Source of the DNA: Hypsibius dujardini
Taxonomy: Eukaryota > Tardigrada > Eutardigrada > Parachela > Hypsibiidae
Direction of reading: 5' to 3'
Assembly (NCBI GenBank): GCA_001579985.1
Contig: LRSR01003999.1
Location: forward strand, 1 to 20,486
Length of the DNA stretch: 20,486 nucleotides
This document shows, piece by piece, positions 8,235-17,268 of this stretch. The translations under genes and the position numbers were made by a program. The notes under the pieces are model-generated. The model was given only the letters and a program-made list of their open reading frames with translations, was not told the origin of the DNA and ran no database searches. Numbering within the stretch: the first letter of the stretch is position 1; every line of letters starts with the position of its first letter.

Positions 8235-9411
8235 ATGCAACTAAAAACTTATTACGCAGTTAACGTGTCCCATGTCGTCGGCGGAATAACTACCACCCGA
8301 GTCTTAGCGCCCCTGGAGGTCGTTTTGCATGAACTTGGCCAGCTGATCGACTACAACTGTAAACCGGATGGCAATTGTCTTTTCCGGGCACTCTCCATGT
8401 TGCTGCACGGAACTGAAGATCGTTGGGACGAAGTCAAGGCTCAAATACTCTCTTACGCCGCAACCAGACCCGACTGGCTGATGCAGTTCTTTGACAACAG
8501 TATCTCCGCCGACAATGACGCAGACGACCGTACTTTCGTAAAGTTCCTTCGGGACCTCGGCACCGCTAATGCATGGGGTGGGGAGCACTGCATCGGCATT
8601 GCATGCCGGTTGTTCAAGATTAATATCTGGACCTTTTCCCACGCTCATTGGGAAATCCAAGCCCATCGAGACCCGGTTGATAACCGCCAGAAGTCAACGT
8701 CAACTTGGGTGGATAACGCCCTGGTTGGAGGGGATGTTGCTGGTCAGCCATACGCGCTGCTCATCTACAAGAACGCTTGTCATTATCACGCTGCCGTTCG
8801 CAATCCCCTGCTTCTTGCCCCATCCACTGCCCGCATTTCAGAGTCATTAACTGTCCCGAAACCTGTCCCACTCGTTAAATCGATTGACAATCCAAAATGC
8901 GAGTTTATCCCTGCACCCCTGAGCCATGCACCGTTTTCGAATTCACCATTATCTGCAAAGCTTTTGTTAAATGAGTTACTTGGTAAACCGGCAATCCTAG
9001 AATCAGTTGCGCCTCTAAAACTGTCAGTTGGGATCTCTGGGAATACTCAACTGAATTCTCATTGCCTCTCGTTACCACCCATCTCCACTGCCGCAGTGGA
9101 TGAAGCTTCCCCGTTCACCGCTTTTTTAGCATCGGATGTTCCTTTTACCCCCAAGTTGAAATCCATGCCGTTTCCTTGGACTGCTGTCCAGAAACAGATT
9201 CTTCTCGACTGCTATCGAGACGCAGGAGGAGTATGCAAGGGCGAGGCGTTGAAGTTGAAAATGCTCGAACTGTTCCAAGCTCATTATCCGAACTTCCAGC
9301 AGACTGCGGGGACTTTGTTGAAACGGTATTTTGACTTCTCCAAGGAACGGGAAAGAATATCGATTTCTTGTCCGGCAGTTTCGACTTCGATCTCAGCAGA
9401 CGCTAACGACG
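8235..9411 (+). CDS. Helitron protein, exon 1: N-terminal OTU protease and first Myb-like module
   Basis: The frame is open from 7980, but 7980-8260 is AT-rich and gives an unconvincing hydrophobic translation. The in-frame ATG at 8235 is a tentative start, and a splice acceptor near 8259 (ACGCAG) is an alternative. The OTU domain shows KPDGNCLFRAL with Asp at 8367 and Cys at 8376 (residues 45 and 48 from 8235), a WGGEHCIGIACRLFKINI middle and the terminal His in CHYHAAV (8781 or 8787). OTU proteases cleave ubiquitin-type isopeptide bonds; the role in Helitrons is unknown. A Ser/Pro-rich linker follows. Then comes a Myb/SANT-like module, FPWTAVQKQILLDCY to LLKRYFDF (9171-9340, about residues 313-370), likely DNA-binding. 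The exon ends in phase 1 at a GTATGG donor. Confidence 0.8.
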
Positions 9412-9479
9412 GTATGGATTGTTTATGTTGAGAATATTTTCTTGTTTCCAATTTTCATTTATATATTGAATCGTTGTAG

Positions 9480-9904
9480 TCACTCAGCTCCGACGGAAAA
9501 AAAGCGTTGCAAAATTTGAGTGGACGGACGAGTCAAAGCAGTGCCTCAGCGGTTTGGTGGCAGAAATGACAGCTACAGTTCCACGCAACGGCAAGGTGTG
9601 GCCTGAAGTCCTGAGGCGTTTTCGATCATTTTATCCGGAGTGTGCACTGGCCGACAACTCCATTCGGATTCGTTTTTATGACATCAAAAAGGGCGCTCAA
9701 TTTTCTACCGGCGACAACACAGTTCTCTTATGGCAACCTGATATCAACACCTTCCTTATCGACTGCGCACAAAGAGCCGATGCAGAGGACAGACTGAATC
9801 GCACATTGCTCATGAGTAAAGGAAGGGCCCGAGGCCAAGGGAGCTACCTCAAACTGGTGGCTTGTTTTTTCCAAACAAAGTATCCAGATTTCACCGCAAA
9901 CCAG
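9480..9904 (+). CDS. Helitron protein, exon 2: Myb-like modules 2 and 3
   Basis: This joins exon 1 across a 68-bp intron (9412-9479) in phase 1, rebuilding a Val codon. A second Myb/SANT-like module begins FEWTDESKQCLSGLVAEM (9515) and runs through VWPEVLRRF to YDIKK. A third begins LLWQPDINTFLIDCAQ (9725) and ends in the next exon. All three modules share the plan of an aromatic-x-W start, a hydrophobic helix, an H/F-YP-F segment and a final recognition-helix-like stretch, so they probably arose by duplication. The likely role is sequence-specific DNA binding, perhaps at the element's ends (inference). Confidence 0.8.
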
Positions 9905-9965
9905 GTAGGAACCAATTTCCACGATTTTGATGTTAACTTGAGTGTGAAAGGGATTAATGTTGCAG

Positions 9966-10409
9966 ATAGTATGCCAGCTTCACAACCTTAAATTTGTTCG
10001 GCTTCCAATCCCTTCAACCCCAACCTCTTGCAAGAGGATGGAGGACATCATGAAGTACTGGCAGTATGGGCATGAAATCTCCACACGTCCCCTCTTCGAA
10101 GCTGTTTGCTTCAACTGCTCTCGAATGATTCGCAAAAAGGAGCGCCGTCGAGTCGCCACGTTTCAGACGGATCAACCGCTAGAGGATGAGGAAACCTTGG
10201 AGTCAACGGTGCCGATTGAGCAGCATTACGATGCGGCGTATCTGGCTGATGTCAGTTACGTAGCGGTGCAGAGTGGCAATGGCCTACCTAGAACCTTTTA
10301 CGTCTGCGAGCGTTGCCGGAAGTTTTCCAATCTTCCAAGTGCTGATACTCCGCTAAAGTTGTTCGATATCACCAAATTTGACCGAGCGAAGCTACGTCCC
10401 GAACCAGAT
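9966..10409 (+). CDS. Helitron protein, exon 3: end of Myb 3 and CxxC region
   Basis: A 61-bp intron (9905-9965, phase 0) is supported because joining ..YPDFTANQ to IVCQLHNLKF completes the third Myb-like module. The rest carries two CxxC pairs, VCFNC (Cys codons at 10107 and 10116) and VCERC (10305 and 10314). These could bind zinc together with cysteines of the next exon. Cysteine-rich segments of this kind precede the Rep domain in many Helitrons (DUF6570-like; assignment by position and pattern). The exon ends at a GTGAGG donor. Confidence 0.75.
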
Positions 10410-10463
10410 GTGAGGTTAAGTTGCTTTTTATGCTTTATTAGAGTTCTTACGGTTGTTTTGTAG

Positions 10464-10829
10464 GCTTTGCGCTGCCTTAACGGGTACGTCAAAGGTCAGA
10501 TTCAACCATGCGGACTCTTCTCAGTGCGAATCAAGAAAGCATCAGGCAGAACCTTTGAACACAGGCGCGGAGAAGTGAATATTCTCCCGAAGCTGGTTTC
10601 ACATTACATGGACATGTTCGCCATCATGTTCGAGAAGGAGCCAGCTGCGGTTTCGGAAAACGTGCAGGCGGGTGATAAACGGAAAATGACGCAAAGCGCG
10701 GTGGATCAGCTCACAATTAAAAACGCATTGCGTTTCCTCCGGGAGCATAATCACCTCTTCAAGAGTCTGTACGCGCAGTGTGAGACTCTCTACCGATTTG
10801 TTCCGAATGAAGGGGTTCAGTCAATCAAG
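10464..10829 (+). CDS. Helitron protein, exon 4: region before the Rep domain
   Basis: This joins exon 3 in phase 0 over a 54-bp intron (10410-10463). LRCLNGYVKGQIQPCGLF continues the cysteine-rich region. The remainder (EVNILPKLVSHYMDMF and LRFLREHNHLFKSLY) matches the helical, moderately conserved stretch that Helitron proteins have just before the Rep domain. No catalytic motif lies here. The donor is GTGCGC. Confidence 0.75.
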
Positions 10830-10892
10830 GTGCGCATCTCGTTTAATATTTCGCGTTGAATTCGGAAGTTCATCCGTTTTCTGATATCATAG

Positions 10893-11216
10893 ATTGTTGG
10901 TGGTTACGTATCTCGCCCAGCCGATTTGAAGAAGAGTGCCGCTGATGTGATCGGGGATGCTGAAGAGATGGTGCTGCTTGCGCCGCATGGGGAAATCGCT
11001 GCAGCAGACCACCCAATGGATGAGGTGAACTACGGCATCGTGCATCCGAAAAACAGCGGCGTGCCAGATATGGTGCGAGTTGCCTACGGATCAGAGTATT
11101 TGGAAGAAAAGGTCTGGGCGCACATCTTCTGGCAGGGTACCGGTGGATTTTATAAGAAGACTGCTGCTGCAGCTGGCTGGAGTCGGCGCGATTACGTCAA
11201 ATATCGACTGCTGATG
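10893..11216 (+). CDS. Helitron protein, exon 5: start of the Helitron-like N-terminal Rep domain
   Basis: This joins in phase 0 over a 63-bp intron (10830-10892). The segment EEKVWAHIFWQGTGGFYKK followed by WSRRDYVKYRLLM corresponds to the family pattern of a P-x-L-F-P-x-G-x-G-G-F-like stretch, then a Y-x-R-L-L stretch. Joining RLLM to LHPAFRDEP of the next exon completes the usual R-F-R-D run, which supports the intron at 11217-11274 (58 bp). Confidence 0.75.
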
Positions 11217-11274
11217 GTAATATTTAGCTTGTCTTTTTACGCTGATTTGAGGTCTGACGCCGTAAATGTTTCAG

Positions 11275-11628
11275 TTGCATCCAGCTTTCCGTGATGAGCC
11301 CGCGTGGATCTTNCCTACAAACGCTTCGGAGCCAACATGCCAGCCAACCTGCCCAACAGCCGGCCATTTATGTCCTCCAAATGTCTCGACCTAAAAGCTC
11401 TGGCTAAGCTTTTAGGAGAACCTGCCCGTCTCATCACCCTTACGCAGAACGACGACTGGTTGGAGTTGCTTGCTTGTACGCAGCCGCATGAGATGCCCGG
11501 TGAACGACCCCAAACACGAAAGCACGACCGGAAGTGGCGGAAGCGTTCGAGGACCATTCCCACGTCTAACTTCGATCCCAAGTGCACTAAAGAAGATCCG
11601 AAATTGAAGGAGAAGATCAACGAACTTA
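11275..11628 (+). CDS. Helitron protein, exon 6: Rep domain, interrupted by an N and a frame offset
   Basis: The exon opens LHPAFRDEPAWIF in one frame and continues YKRFGANMPANLPNSRPF in the frame one base earlier. The switch falls at an undetermined base (11313) and is explained if one base is missing from the assembled sequence there. TLTQNDDWLELLACTQPHE matches the conserved core strand region of the Helitron Rep. The exon ends in phase 1 at a strong GTAAGC donor. Without the missing base, the frame would stop soon after. I take this as a sequencing or assembly flaw and not a true mutation, but cannot prove it. Confidence 0.7.
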
Positions 11629-11693
11629 GTAAGCGCTTAAACAGGTTTTTCGAGCTCGATATTCTCCTGATTGATTTGCTCAATATGCTGCAG

Positions 11694-12311
11694 AAAAAAT
11701 TCACGGTGTGCAGTTTCCGGTGGAGATGGTTGAGACATTTTGCCATCGTTTTGAGGGCTTCATGGACCGCTTCATTCGGACGGAGAACAACGTTTTCGGA
11801 CGGGTGAAGGACTGGTGGTACCGAATGGAATACCAAAAGCGCGGCGGCATTCATATTCATATGGTAATATGGTGGGATGAGGAGAGGTCGCCGAAGGAGC
11901 AGAAGATCTCGGCTGAGATGCCGCGCTTCAAAGACCCCAACGATCCAACAAAGCCCCATCCGATGAATGATTTATGGCGAGAAGCGGTGCTGCAGACCCA
12001 GATTCACCACTGTTTCGATAGTCGCTGCCTCCGTGGGCCTGGCAGAACCCGTCTTAAAAACTGCAAATACGGCTTCCCCTTTGATTTGTGTCTCGAGGAG
12101 CGGCTGGATAAGACAGGCATCCGGTACGAATATCCACGGTCTGACATCGAGGACGTCTCCGTTTCCCCCTATGTCCTTGAGCTTCTGCTGTACTGGCAAG
12201 GTCACGTCAACGTTCAGCGCGTCACAAAACACGGCTGGGAGATGTACCTGGCGAAGTACATCGCGAAGTGCGAATCCGCGGAAGACATCCAGCTGGTGAA
12301 GATTTCTCCCG
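11694..12311 (+). CDS. Helitron protein, exon 7: Rep catalytic core (HUH and two Tyr)
   Basis: The 65-bp intron (11629-11693) restores a Lys codon. The HUH metal-binding motif is in RGGIHIHMVIWW, with His codons at 11852 and 11858 (residues 1084 and 1086 by the spliced count). The nucleophile pair is in MYLAKYIAKC, with Tyr codons at 12245 and 12257 four residues apart, the two-tyrosine layout of Helitron Rep nucleases. Known family chemistry is metal-dependent nicking of single-stranded DNA with a covalent 5'-phosphotyrosine. All key residues are present. NVFGRVKDWWYRMEYQKRG upstream is also typical. The exon most likely ends at 12311 in phase 1 (donor GTACCA). Confidence 0.88.
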
Positions 12312-12375
12312 GTACCATTTTTTTTTAAACATTAGCGAGTGACTCATTTTTCAGATGTTATCTTTCTGTCTCTAG

Positions 12376-12794
12376 CGCTGGGCGGCGAGAAACGTGCTCC
12401 CCCGTCAGATGCTGCTGTAGTGCCCGCGGACGGTAAGGACAATTCGGCAAATGCCCAGCCTGTCCTCCCTGATCAAAATGACGAGCCTCCTCCTGAAAAG
12501 GTCCCGTACGGTCGGGTGACCAAAGACGACAGCGACGTCAAGAGGTTTCTCAAGTTGCGCGTCGTCAACATCCTGGAGGCCGTCATGCTGTGTTTCGGCT
12601 ATCCCCAAGTTGGTTGCAGCCGCCTAATCATCTTCCTACCAATCGACATTGTCCCGGCGAGCCGCGTTGTCATGAGGAAGAAGCACAGAGAGGCAGCCAA
12701 GGGCGATTCCCCCTATTACGACACCAAGCTAGATAAGTACTTCTCACGGTCCGAGCTGCTGGAGGATGTCACTTATCAGCAATACTTTGAGCAG
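12376..12794 (+). CDS. Helitron protein, exon 8: Rep-helicase linker
   Basis: The acceptor may be TCTCTAG (12375, 64-bp intron) or TTTTTCAG (12354, 43-bp intron). Both keep the frame, and the first fits the intron sizes in this gene better. After a Pro/Asp-rich variable stretch comes RVVNILEAVMLCFGYPQ and SRLIIFLPIDIVPASRVV, matching the conserved E-A-x-x-x-x-G block that Helitron proteins carry between Rep and helicase. YFSRSELLEDVTYQQYFEQ at the end is also a family feature. Confidence 0.78.
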
Positions 12795-12853
12795 GTACTT
12801 TCTGGCTTTCACTTAGTGCTTTTCGTTTGTAATTATTGACAGTGTGTTCATAG

Positions 12854-13407
12854 TACTATGTCAAGTACGACAAGAAGCTTGCACCCGAAGAGCCAGATGA
12901 TTATGCTCGGGAGGATGAAGAGGAGACTATGCGGAAGAATAACCCGACCTTTTTCGTTGACCAAACTGCTGCAAAACGGAAGTGGGTCCGGCGAGCAAAT
13001 CCTGCCCGCTACGCCATTGGTCGCTTTCGGTACTTTGCTCCGCATGGTGACAACGTGGAGTCGTATTGCCTCGTTAAGCTTCTCAGGGCAAAACCGGCTC
13101 GTCGATCTACAGTGGAGGGCTGGATCGCAGAGTTCGGGAGCTACCTCTCTGCATGTGTGCATCTGGGACTGGTTGAAAAGGGCGCAGAAGCACTGCATTT
13201 CCTCGAGGAGTGTGCGATGGAAGGATTTGGCGACCTTCGGCTCAGAGAAATGGTGCAACGTTTCAAGGAGCAGGGGTGGCTGGAGGATCCCGACATTGAT
13301 GGCCTCTTGGAAACCTTGGCTCCGGCCCACCGGGCAATTCGGAAGGCCAGGGAAGACGTCATTGCACAAGTTGCCGCTGACGCTGCCGAAATGGAGAAGG
13401 AAGTGGA
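12854..13407 (+). CDS. Helitron protein, exon 9: linker region before the helicase
   Basis: This joins in phase 0 over a 59-bp intron (12795-12853). After an acidic stretch (EEPDDYAREDEEET), the conserved ARYAIGRFRYFAP and VESYCLVKLLRA segments match the R-x-R-x-x-P / E-x-Y-x-L-x-L-L block of Helitrons. A helical region with EEC and QGWLEDPDIDGLLETLAP leads to the helicase. The exon ends in phase 2 at a consensus GTAAGT donor. Confidence 0.78.
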
Positions 13408-13467
13408 GTAAGTGCCTATCAAAATTTCTCAAGTTGTTCTAGTCACATTTTGTCATCTTAATGACAG

Positions 13468-15112
13468 GACCATTCCGCTCGATGATTTCTTGAACAACAT
13501 GACACCTTCTCAGCGCTCCGCTTTCACCTACGCCACGGACAAATGGGAGGCAGGTCAGCCGGTCCGCCTTCTGATTACCGGCGGGGCAGGAGTAGGAAAG
13601 AGCTATCTTTTGAAGGCTCTGGTGGCTTGGTTGCGTGACAGACACATCACATTTGCCAAGTGTGCCACCACCGGCATTGCTGCTCATCTCATCGGCGGCC
13701 GCACAGTTCACAACTTTCTCGGCATGGACTTTGAATTCAAGTCACGAATCCAGCATGGCACCTTTCAAGCTAAGGCGTTGTCAGACACGCAAGTGGTTTT
13801 TGTTGACGAGGTCAGCATGATGCCGCGTGAGGCGCTCACGATGCTGGACGAGACATTGCGAGAGTTCAACAACCAAAACAACGGCGCTCCATTTGCTGGA
13901 AAATCCATCGTACTCCTTGGAGATCCAGCGCAGCTTCAAGCTGTGGGAAAGCATATCTGGCGAGAAGACCAGTTCAGAATTTTCCAGGTGGTTGTTCTCC
14001 GTGAAGTGAAGCGACAGAGCGATACCCCTTTCATCGAGCTTCTCAACCGCATGCGTCTGGGAAACCTCACCGATGCCGACATGCAGATGTTAGCAACACG
14101 CCTCATCACCCGCGAGAAGTTGATTGACCTGGACATGACGCGTGGAGCGGTGCTTTTTCCTTTCCGGAAGGAAAAGAACGCCTACAACGTAGATGTGCTC
14201 GGCCGACTCCACTTATCCCACTATCGGGCAGTCGACAGGGAAGCAAATGGAGACGTTGTAACGTCGGCGTTGTCCAGGGAATACTTCGCGCTCATGGAGA
14301 AGCGGGGAAGAATTCCAGCGGCGTGTCTCAGCTTGAGGGTAGGCACCAAGCTGATGCTGCTTCGCAACCTTCCAAACGGGCAAGCAAACTTTGGCTGGGT
14401 CAACGGCGCCATGTGCATCGTGGAGGAGCTGACTGATGACTGCATCATCGTCTACATGCAGAGTCATCCCAAACGGCGCCTGCCCTTCAAACGACTTCAA
14501 CATGACCTGCCAAGTAATCGAGGACCCAAGTCACAGCGGTGGCAGTTTCCTTTTGACCTCGCCTACGGTTGCACGGTCCACAAGGCGCAGGGCCAGTCAC
14601 TCACGCCCTGCGTCTATGACGGTGAGCGCCAGGCCTTCTCTGGTGGTGGATACACCGCCTGCTCACGGGCAACTGCATTCCAGCAGTTATATTTCCTGTC
14701 CGTTGGAAAGAAAGAGCAGTACTTTCTCCTGCCTCAACTGAAGCAGCTTCTGTTGTGGATGGACTTTTACGACATCGGTAGGGGGTGGGACGAAAAGCGA
14801 GAGAGGGCAGTGATACCATTTGTTCCCTATCCCAAGCCCGGCTTCAAGAAGATAGGGCTGCAAACTGCGCGGCCAACAAAGAACGCCGGCACGGCCAGTT
14901 TCATAGTTCCCCCCGAAATTGATCCGGAGGACGAAGAGGATTTCGTTGACGAATTCCACCCCGAGTTGCTAATAATGGAGTCCTGTAGTGTTGTTGAGGA
15001 TGGGGATCTGCTGGCAGTGTTGGCTGCGATTCACCTTCTTCCGCTGCCGTCATCGGTTGATGCTCGGTCGTCAGTCATCAAGAACGCTGAATACATGTCC
15101 ACCGTTTCTGAG
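13468..15112 (+). CDS. Helitron protein, exon 10: PIF1-family superfamily 1 helicase
   Basis: This is the largest exon, joined over a 60-bp intron (13408-13467). All helicase motifs are present in order: Q-motif region MTPSQRSAF, Walker A GGAGVGKS (13580-13603), ATTGIAAHLIGGRTVHNFL (Ia), Walker B VVFVDEVSMM (Asp-Glu at 13805-13810), LLGDPAQLQAVG (III), LREVKRQSD (IV), VGTKLMLLRNL with GWVNGAM, TVHKAQGQSL (V), and YTACSRAT (VI, with the arginine finger). PIF1-type helicases unwind DNA 5' to 3' and in Helitrons are thought to peel off the transferred strand. A linker with an acidic patch (DPEDEEDFVDEF) ends the exon. The donor is a weak GTCTGT. Confidence 0.9.
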
Positions 15113-15170
15113 GTCTGTTAGTCCGGGCTATTTGTTTGCATTCCATAAAACGTGTATCACTTCTTCTCAG

Positions 15171-15662
15171 GTACTTCGCGGGTATGCGGACGTTCTTGAT
15201 GGCATTCGCCGAAAGGTGCAAGAGTCCGCCGCGTACTTCAACATCATCACACAAAAGCAGCAGATTGATAGAGCAGCTCTGAAAGGCATGGTGCTTTGGA
15301 TGCAAAAATGCCACCTGCCTCTAACAACCTTGGGCGACGGGCATTGTCTCTTCCGTGCTTTGTCTTGGACATTATTTGGTCATCAGGATGGTCATCTCCG
15401 TTTACGTCTATTGTCCATCAGCGTGATTGCTGAGCATGATGCCTATTTTTTCACCTACCGTCGGCTGCTTAGCATGAAGGAAGACTTTTCCCTTCCGGAG
15501 ATGATCCACCACACCTCCAACAGTTCTCCTACCTTCGACAACGGATGGGGAAATGCGTACAACATCAAGTCTATTGCACTCGCCGCGCAGCGAAAAATCT
15601 TCGTGTACGGACCTGTCAACCGACTGGATCCTCGGTTTCACGACAAGCTTACCCTCTTCCAG
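15171..15662 (+). CDS. Helitron protein, exon 11: C-terminal OTU protease, first part
   Basis: This joins exon 10 in phase 0 over a 58-bp intron (15113-15170) with a pyrimidine-rich acceptor. A helical stretch leads into LGDGHCLFRALSWTLFG, the OTU catalytic loop, with Asp at 15336 and Cys at 15345 (about residues 2165 and 2168). NGWGNAYNIKSIALAAQRKIFVYG is the usual middle of the fold. It differs from the N-terminal OTU (GHC here, GNC there), so the two are not recent copies of each other. Confidence 0.82.
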
Positions 15663-15719
15663 GTGTGTCATGCTTTCTTATTCTACTTGTCCGGCCGTTC
15701 TAATTTATAAAACTTTCAG

Positions 15720-16637
15720 ACGTTGGCCCGAGCTGCTCATGAGAGCGAGTGTCCGCATAAGGCGTTTTATCCGGCGGAGAAGTATCAAAACTCAAACAGG
15801 AGGTCTCTCTGCATCATGCTGCTGGGTGAGCGGCAATTTGCGCATTACGTCGGCATTCTTCCGCGACACTGGTCTCTGCGAGAATCGCCGGAATTTGCTG
15901 TCACCAGACGTTACGACGTCAGTGTGGGCAGCCGGTTAGACTGGGGTTATGTGAGTTCCGATGATGACGACAACGGCTTCCCAAGGGCATCCAAGAAACG
16001 GACAGTCTCCCATCTCTCTACACCCGTCAGGAATCCTACAAAGCGAACAGCAACTCTCAAGCGAACGCCCGTCCAGGATTTTGGTGAGGGTAAACGTTCT
16101 ATGTCACCCACTGAAGCTTCCCCGAACCCAAAGAAGAAGTGCGCTCTCCTTTCTGCTGGAAAAGGTACTAAAGGCTACAGTAATATTAGGTCAATTCAAT
16201 TCAAGTCACCGTACAGCCATGCGCATTTATATTCGGTTTCAGAGGGTGATCAAACGTTGCTCTTCGATTTCTCGAATGAGGAGGAATCACGTGTGCTTGT
16301 TGATTATCCTTGCCAACAGCTGGAATTGGCCACGATGAATCTGCTCAGCCAAGATGCCGCGGGGGACGAGAGTGACATTGAGCTTGGCAATCCCGTCGGT
16401 AGACGACATCGGATTATCGTGGATTACGACGACTGGGACGAGCAGTTTGAGGAGGAAGAGCCCTTCAAACCGTCGAAAAATCTGCCTGAACAATCCATTC
16501 TCGTCATTAAGCCTTTCATCGAACTGCCACCGGCATGCTACGACTTGGAGGAACCTACTTTATCACCGGATTTCAACCTATCCGACATTACTGCCGAACT
16601 GGAAAACGCCCCTCTCCCTGATTGTGATGCCGACTGA
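15720..16637 (+). CDS. Helitron protein, exon 12: end of the second OTU domain, basic and acidic tails
   Basis: The last intron is 57 bp (15663-15719, phase 0). RSLCIMLLGERQFAHYVGI supplies the final OTU strand and catalytic His (15843, about residue 2315). After this come basic, Ser/Thr/Pro-rich sequence with nuclear-localisation-like clusters (SKKRTV, NPTKRTATLKRTP, NPKKKCALL) and an acidic tail (DYDDWDEQFEEEEPF). It ends at TGA 16635-16637. About 220 non-coding bases separate the stop from the three-hairpin repeat. Confidence 0.82.
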   Translation, partial: TLARAAHESECPHKAFYPAEKYQNSNRRSLCIMLLGERQFAHYVGILPRHWSLRESPEFAVTRRYDVSVGSRLDWGYVSSDDDDNGFPRASKKRTVSHLSTPVRNPTKRTATLKRTPVQDFGEGKRSMSPTEASPNPKKKCALLSAGKGTKGYSNIRSIQFKSPYSHAHLYSVSEGDQTLLFDFSNEEESRVLVDYPCQQLELATMNLLSQDAAGDESDIELGNPVGRRHRIIVDYDDWDEQFEEEEPFKPSKNLPEQSILVIKPFIELPPACYDLEEPTLSPDFNLSDITAELENAPLPDCDAD

Positions 16638-16844
16638 TCTGCGAAGGGGTCGTTCATGCCTCCCGCCCACATGTTACGTTCTGTTGTCGAGGCAATGTTA
16701 TCAAGTTCCCATTAGACGCACGTTCCAGCTTCCGCATTGCGAAGGGCGTTTAGTTTACGGTTTCTCAGTAACAAGTGTACATATTTCAGTTTCTTCTTTG
16801 TTCATTTGAACGGCCTGAAAATTCGTCACACTTCAGTGCCTTCT

Positions 16845-17007
16845 TTCAAAAAATTACGCTTCTGTTTTTGCACAACAATCATCATTTTTCACAAAATAAC
16901 TACCGAAAGAAAATCGGACAAACACTGTTACATATTATTGGTTCCCCCTAACCTTCTAAAGGTGCGGGGGCCCACTTTGCTCTTACCATCGGTAAAAGCC
17001 AAGTCTT
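16845..17007 (+). repeat. Structured dispersed repeat, copy 2 (candidate Helitron 3' region)
   Basis: This aligns with 2400-2580. H1 is CCGA/TCGG around AAGAAAA. H2 (16944-16970) is base-for-base the same as at 2503-2529. H3 is GCTcTTACC/GGTAAaAGC around ATC, a different sequence making a like stem. It sits 210-370 bases after the Helitron stop codon, where the 3' terminal region is expected. A hairpin near the 3' end is a known Helitron trait, but the usual CTRR end does not follow at a constant distance in both copies. Confidence 0.6.
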
Positions 17008-17268
17008 GTAAAACGTTTGATTCCAAGATTTCTGACACACTTCCACTCCAAATTCGATTTGGAATCGATTGACATCAGCAGTATCTTATTTGGATGCCAG
17101 GGGGCGGAGTTATGGGTCATTTCTGCAATGTCACTCGGAAACCTAGATTGAAACTAGCCCATAACTCCGCCCCCTGGCATCCAAAAAAGGTTCTGCTGAT
17201 ATCAATCGATTCCGAATTGAATTTGGAGTGGAATGCTGACAAAAATCTGGAAATCAAACGTTCTACAG
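17008..17268. repeat. Long inverted repeat (foldback)
   Basis: Two arms of about 108 bp are separated by 41 bp (17117-17157). The inner 26 bp are perfectly complementary (17091-17116 with 17158-17183); the outer parts hold small gaps and mismatches. Arm tips read GTAAAACGTTTGATT and AATCAAACGTTCTAC. It starts where the three-hairpin repeat ends, so it may be a foldback or MITE-like insertion, or the element's true terminus. A transcript across it would form a long hairpin RNA. Confidence 0.8.

Larger units (their letters stand above)
7980..17007 (+). mobile_element. Autonomous Helitron (rolling-circle transposon), ends not fixed
   Basis: One long spliced gene encodes the defining Helitron pair, an HUH-type Rep nuclease and a PIF1-family helicase, together with two OTU proteases and three Myb/SANT-like modules. 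The twelve reconstructed exons join in frame at eleven GT-AG introns with no internal stop apart from the frame offset by an N at 11313, so the copy is probably young. Helitrons are known to move through single-strand nicking and strand transfer without target duplications. I did not find certain termini: neither a 5' TC nor a 3' CTRR with its hairpin can be fixed. The three-hairpin repeat at 16845-17007, also present at 2400-2580, is the best candidate for the 3' region. The presence of OTU domains points to the animal-type Helitron2/Helentron side of the superfamily (inference). Confidence 0.85.

Noticed and set aside
12848-13432. 194-codon - strand open frame opposite the Helitron exon
   Set aside because: It is a shadow of exon 9; the + strand carries conserved Helitron blocks and matching splice sites.
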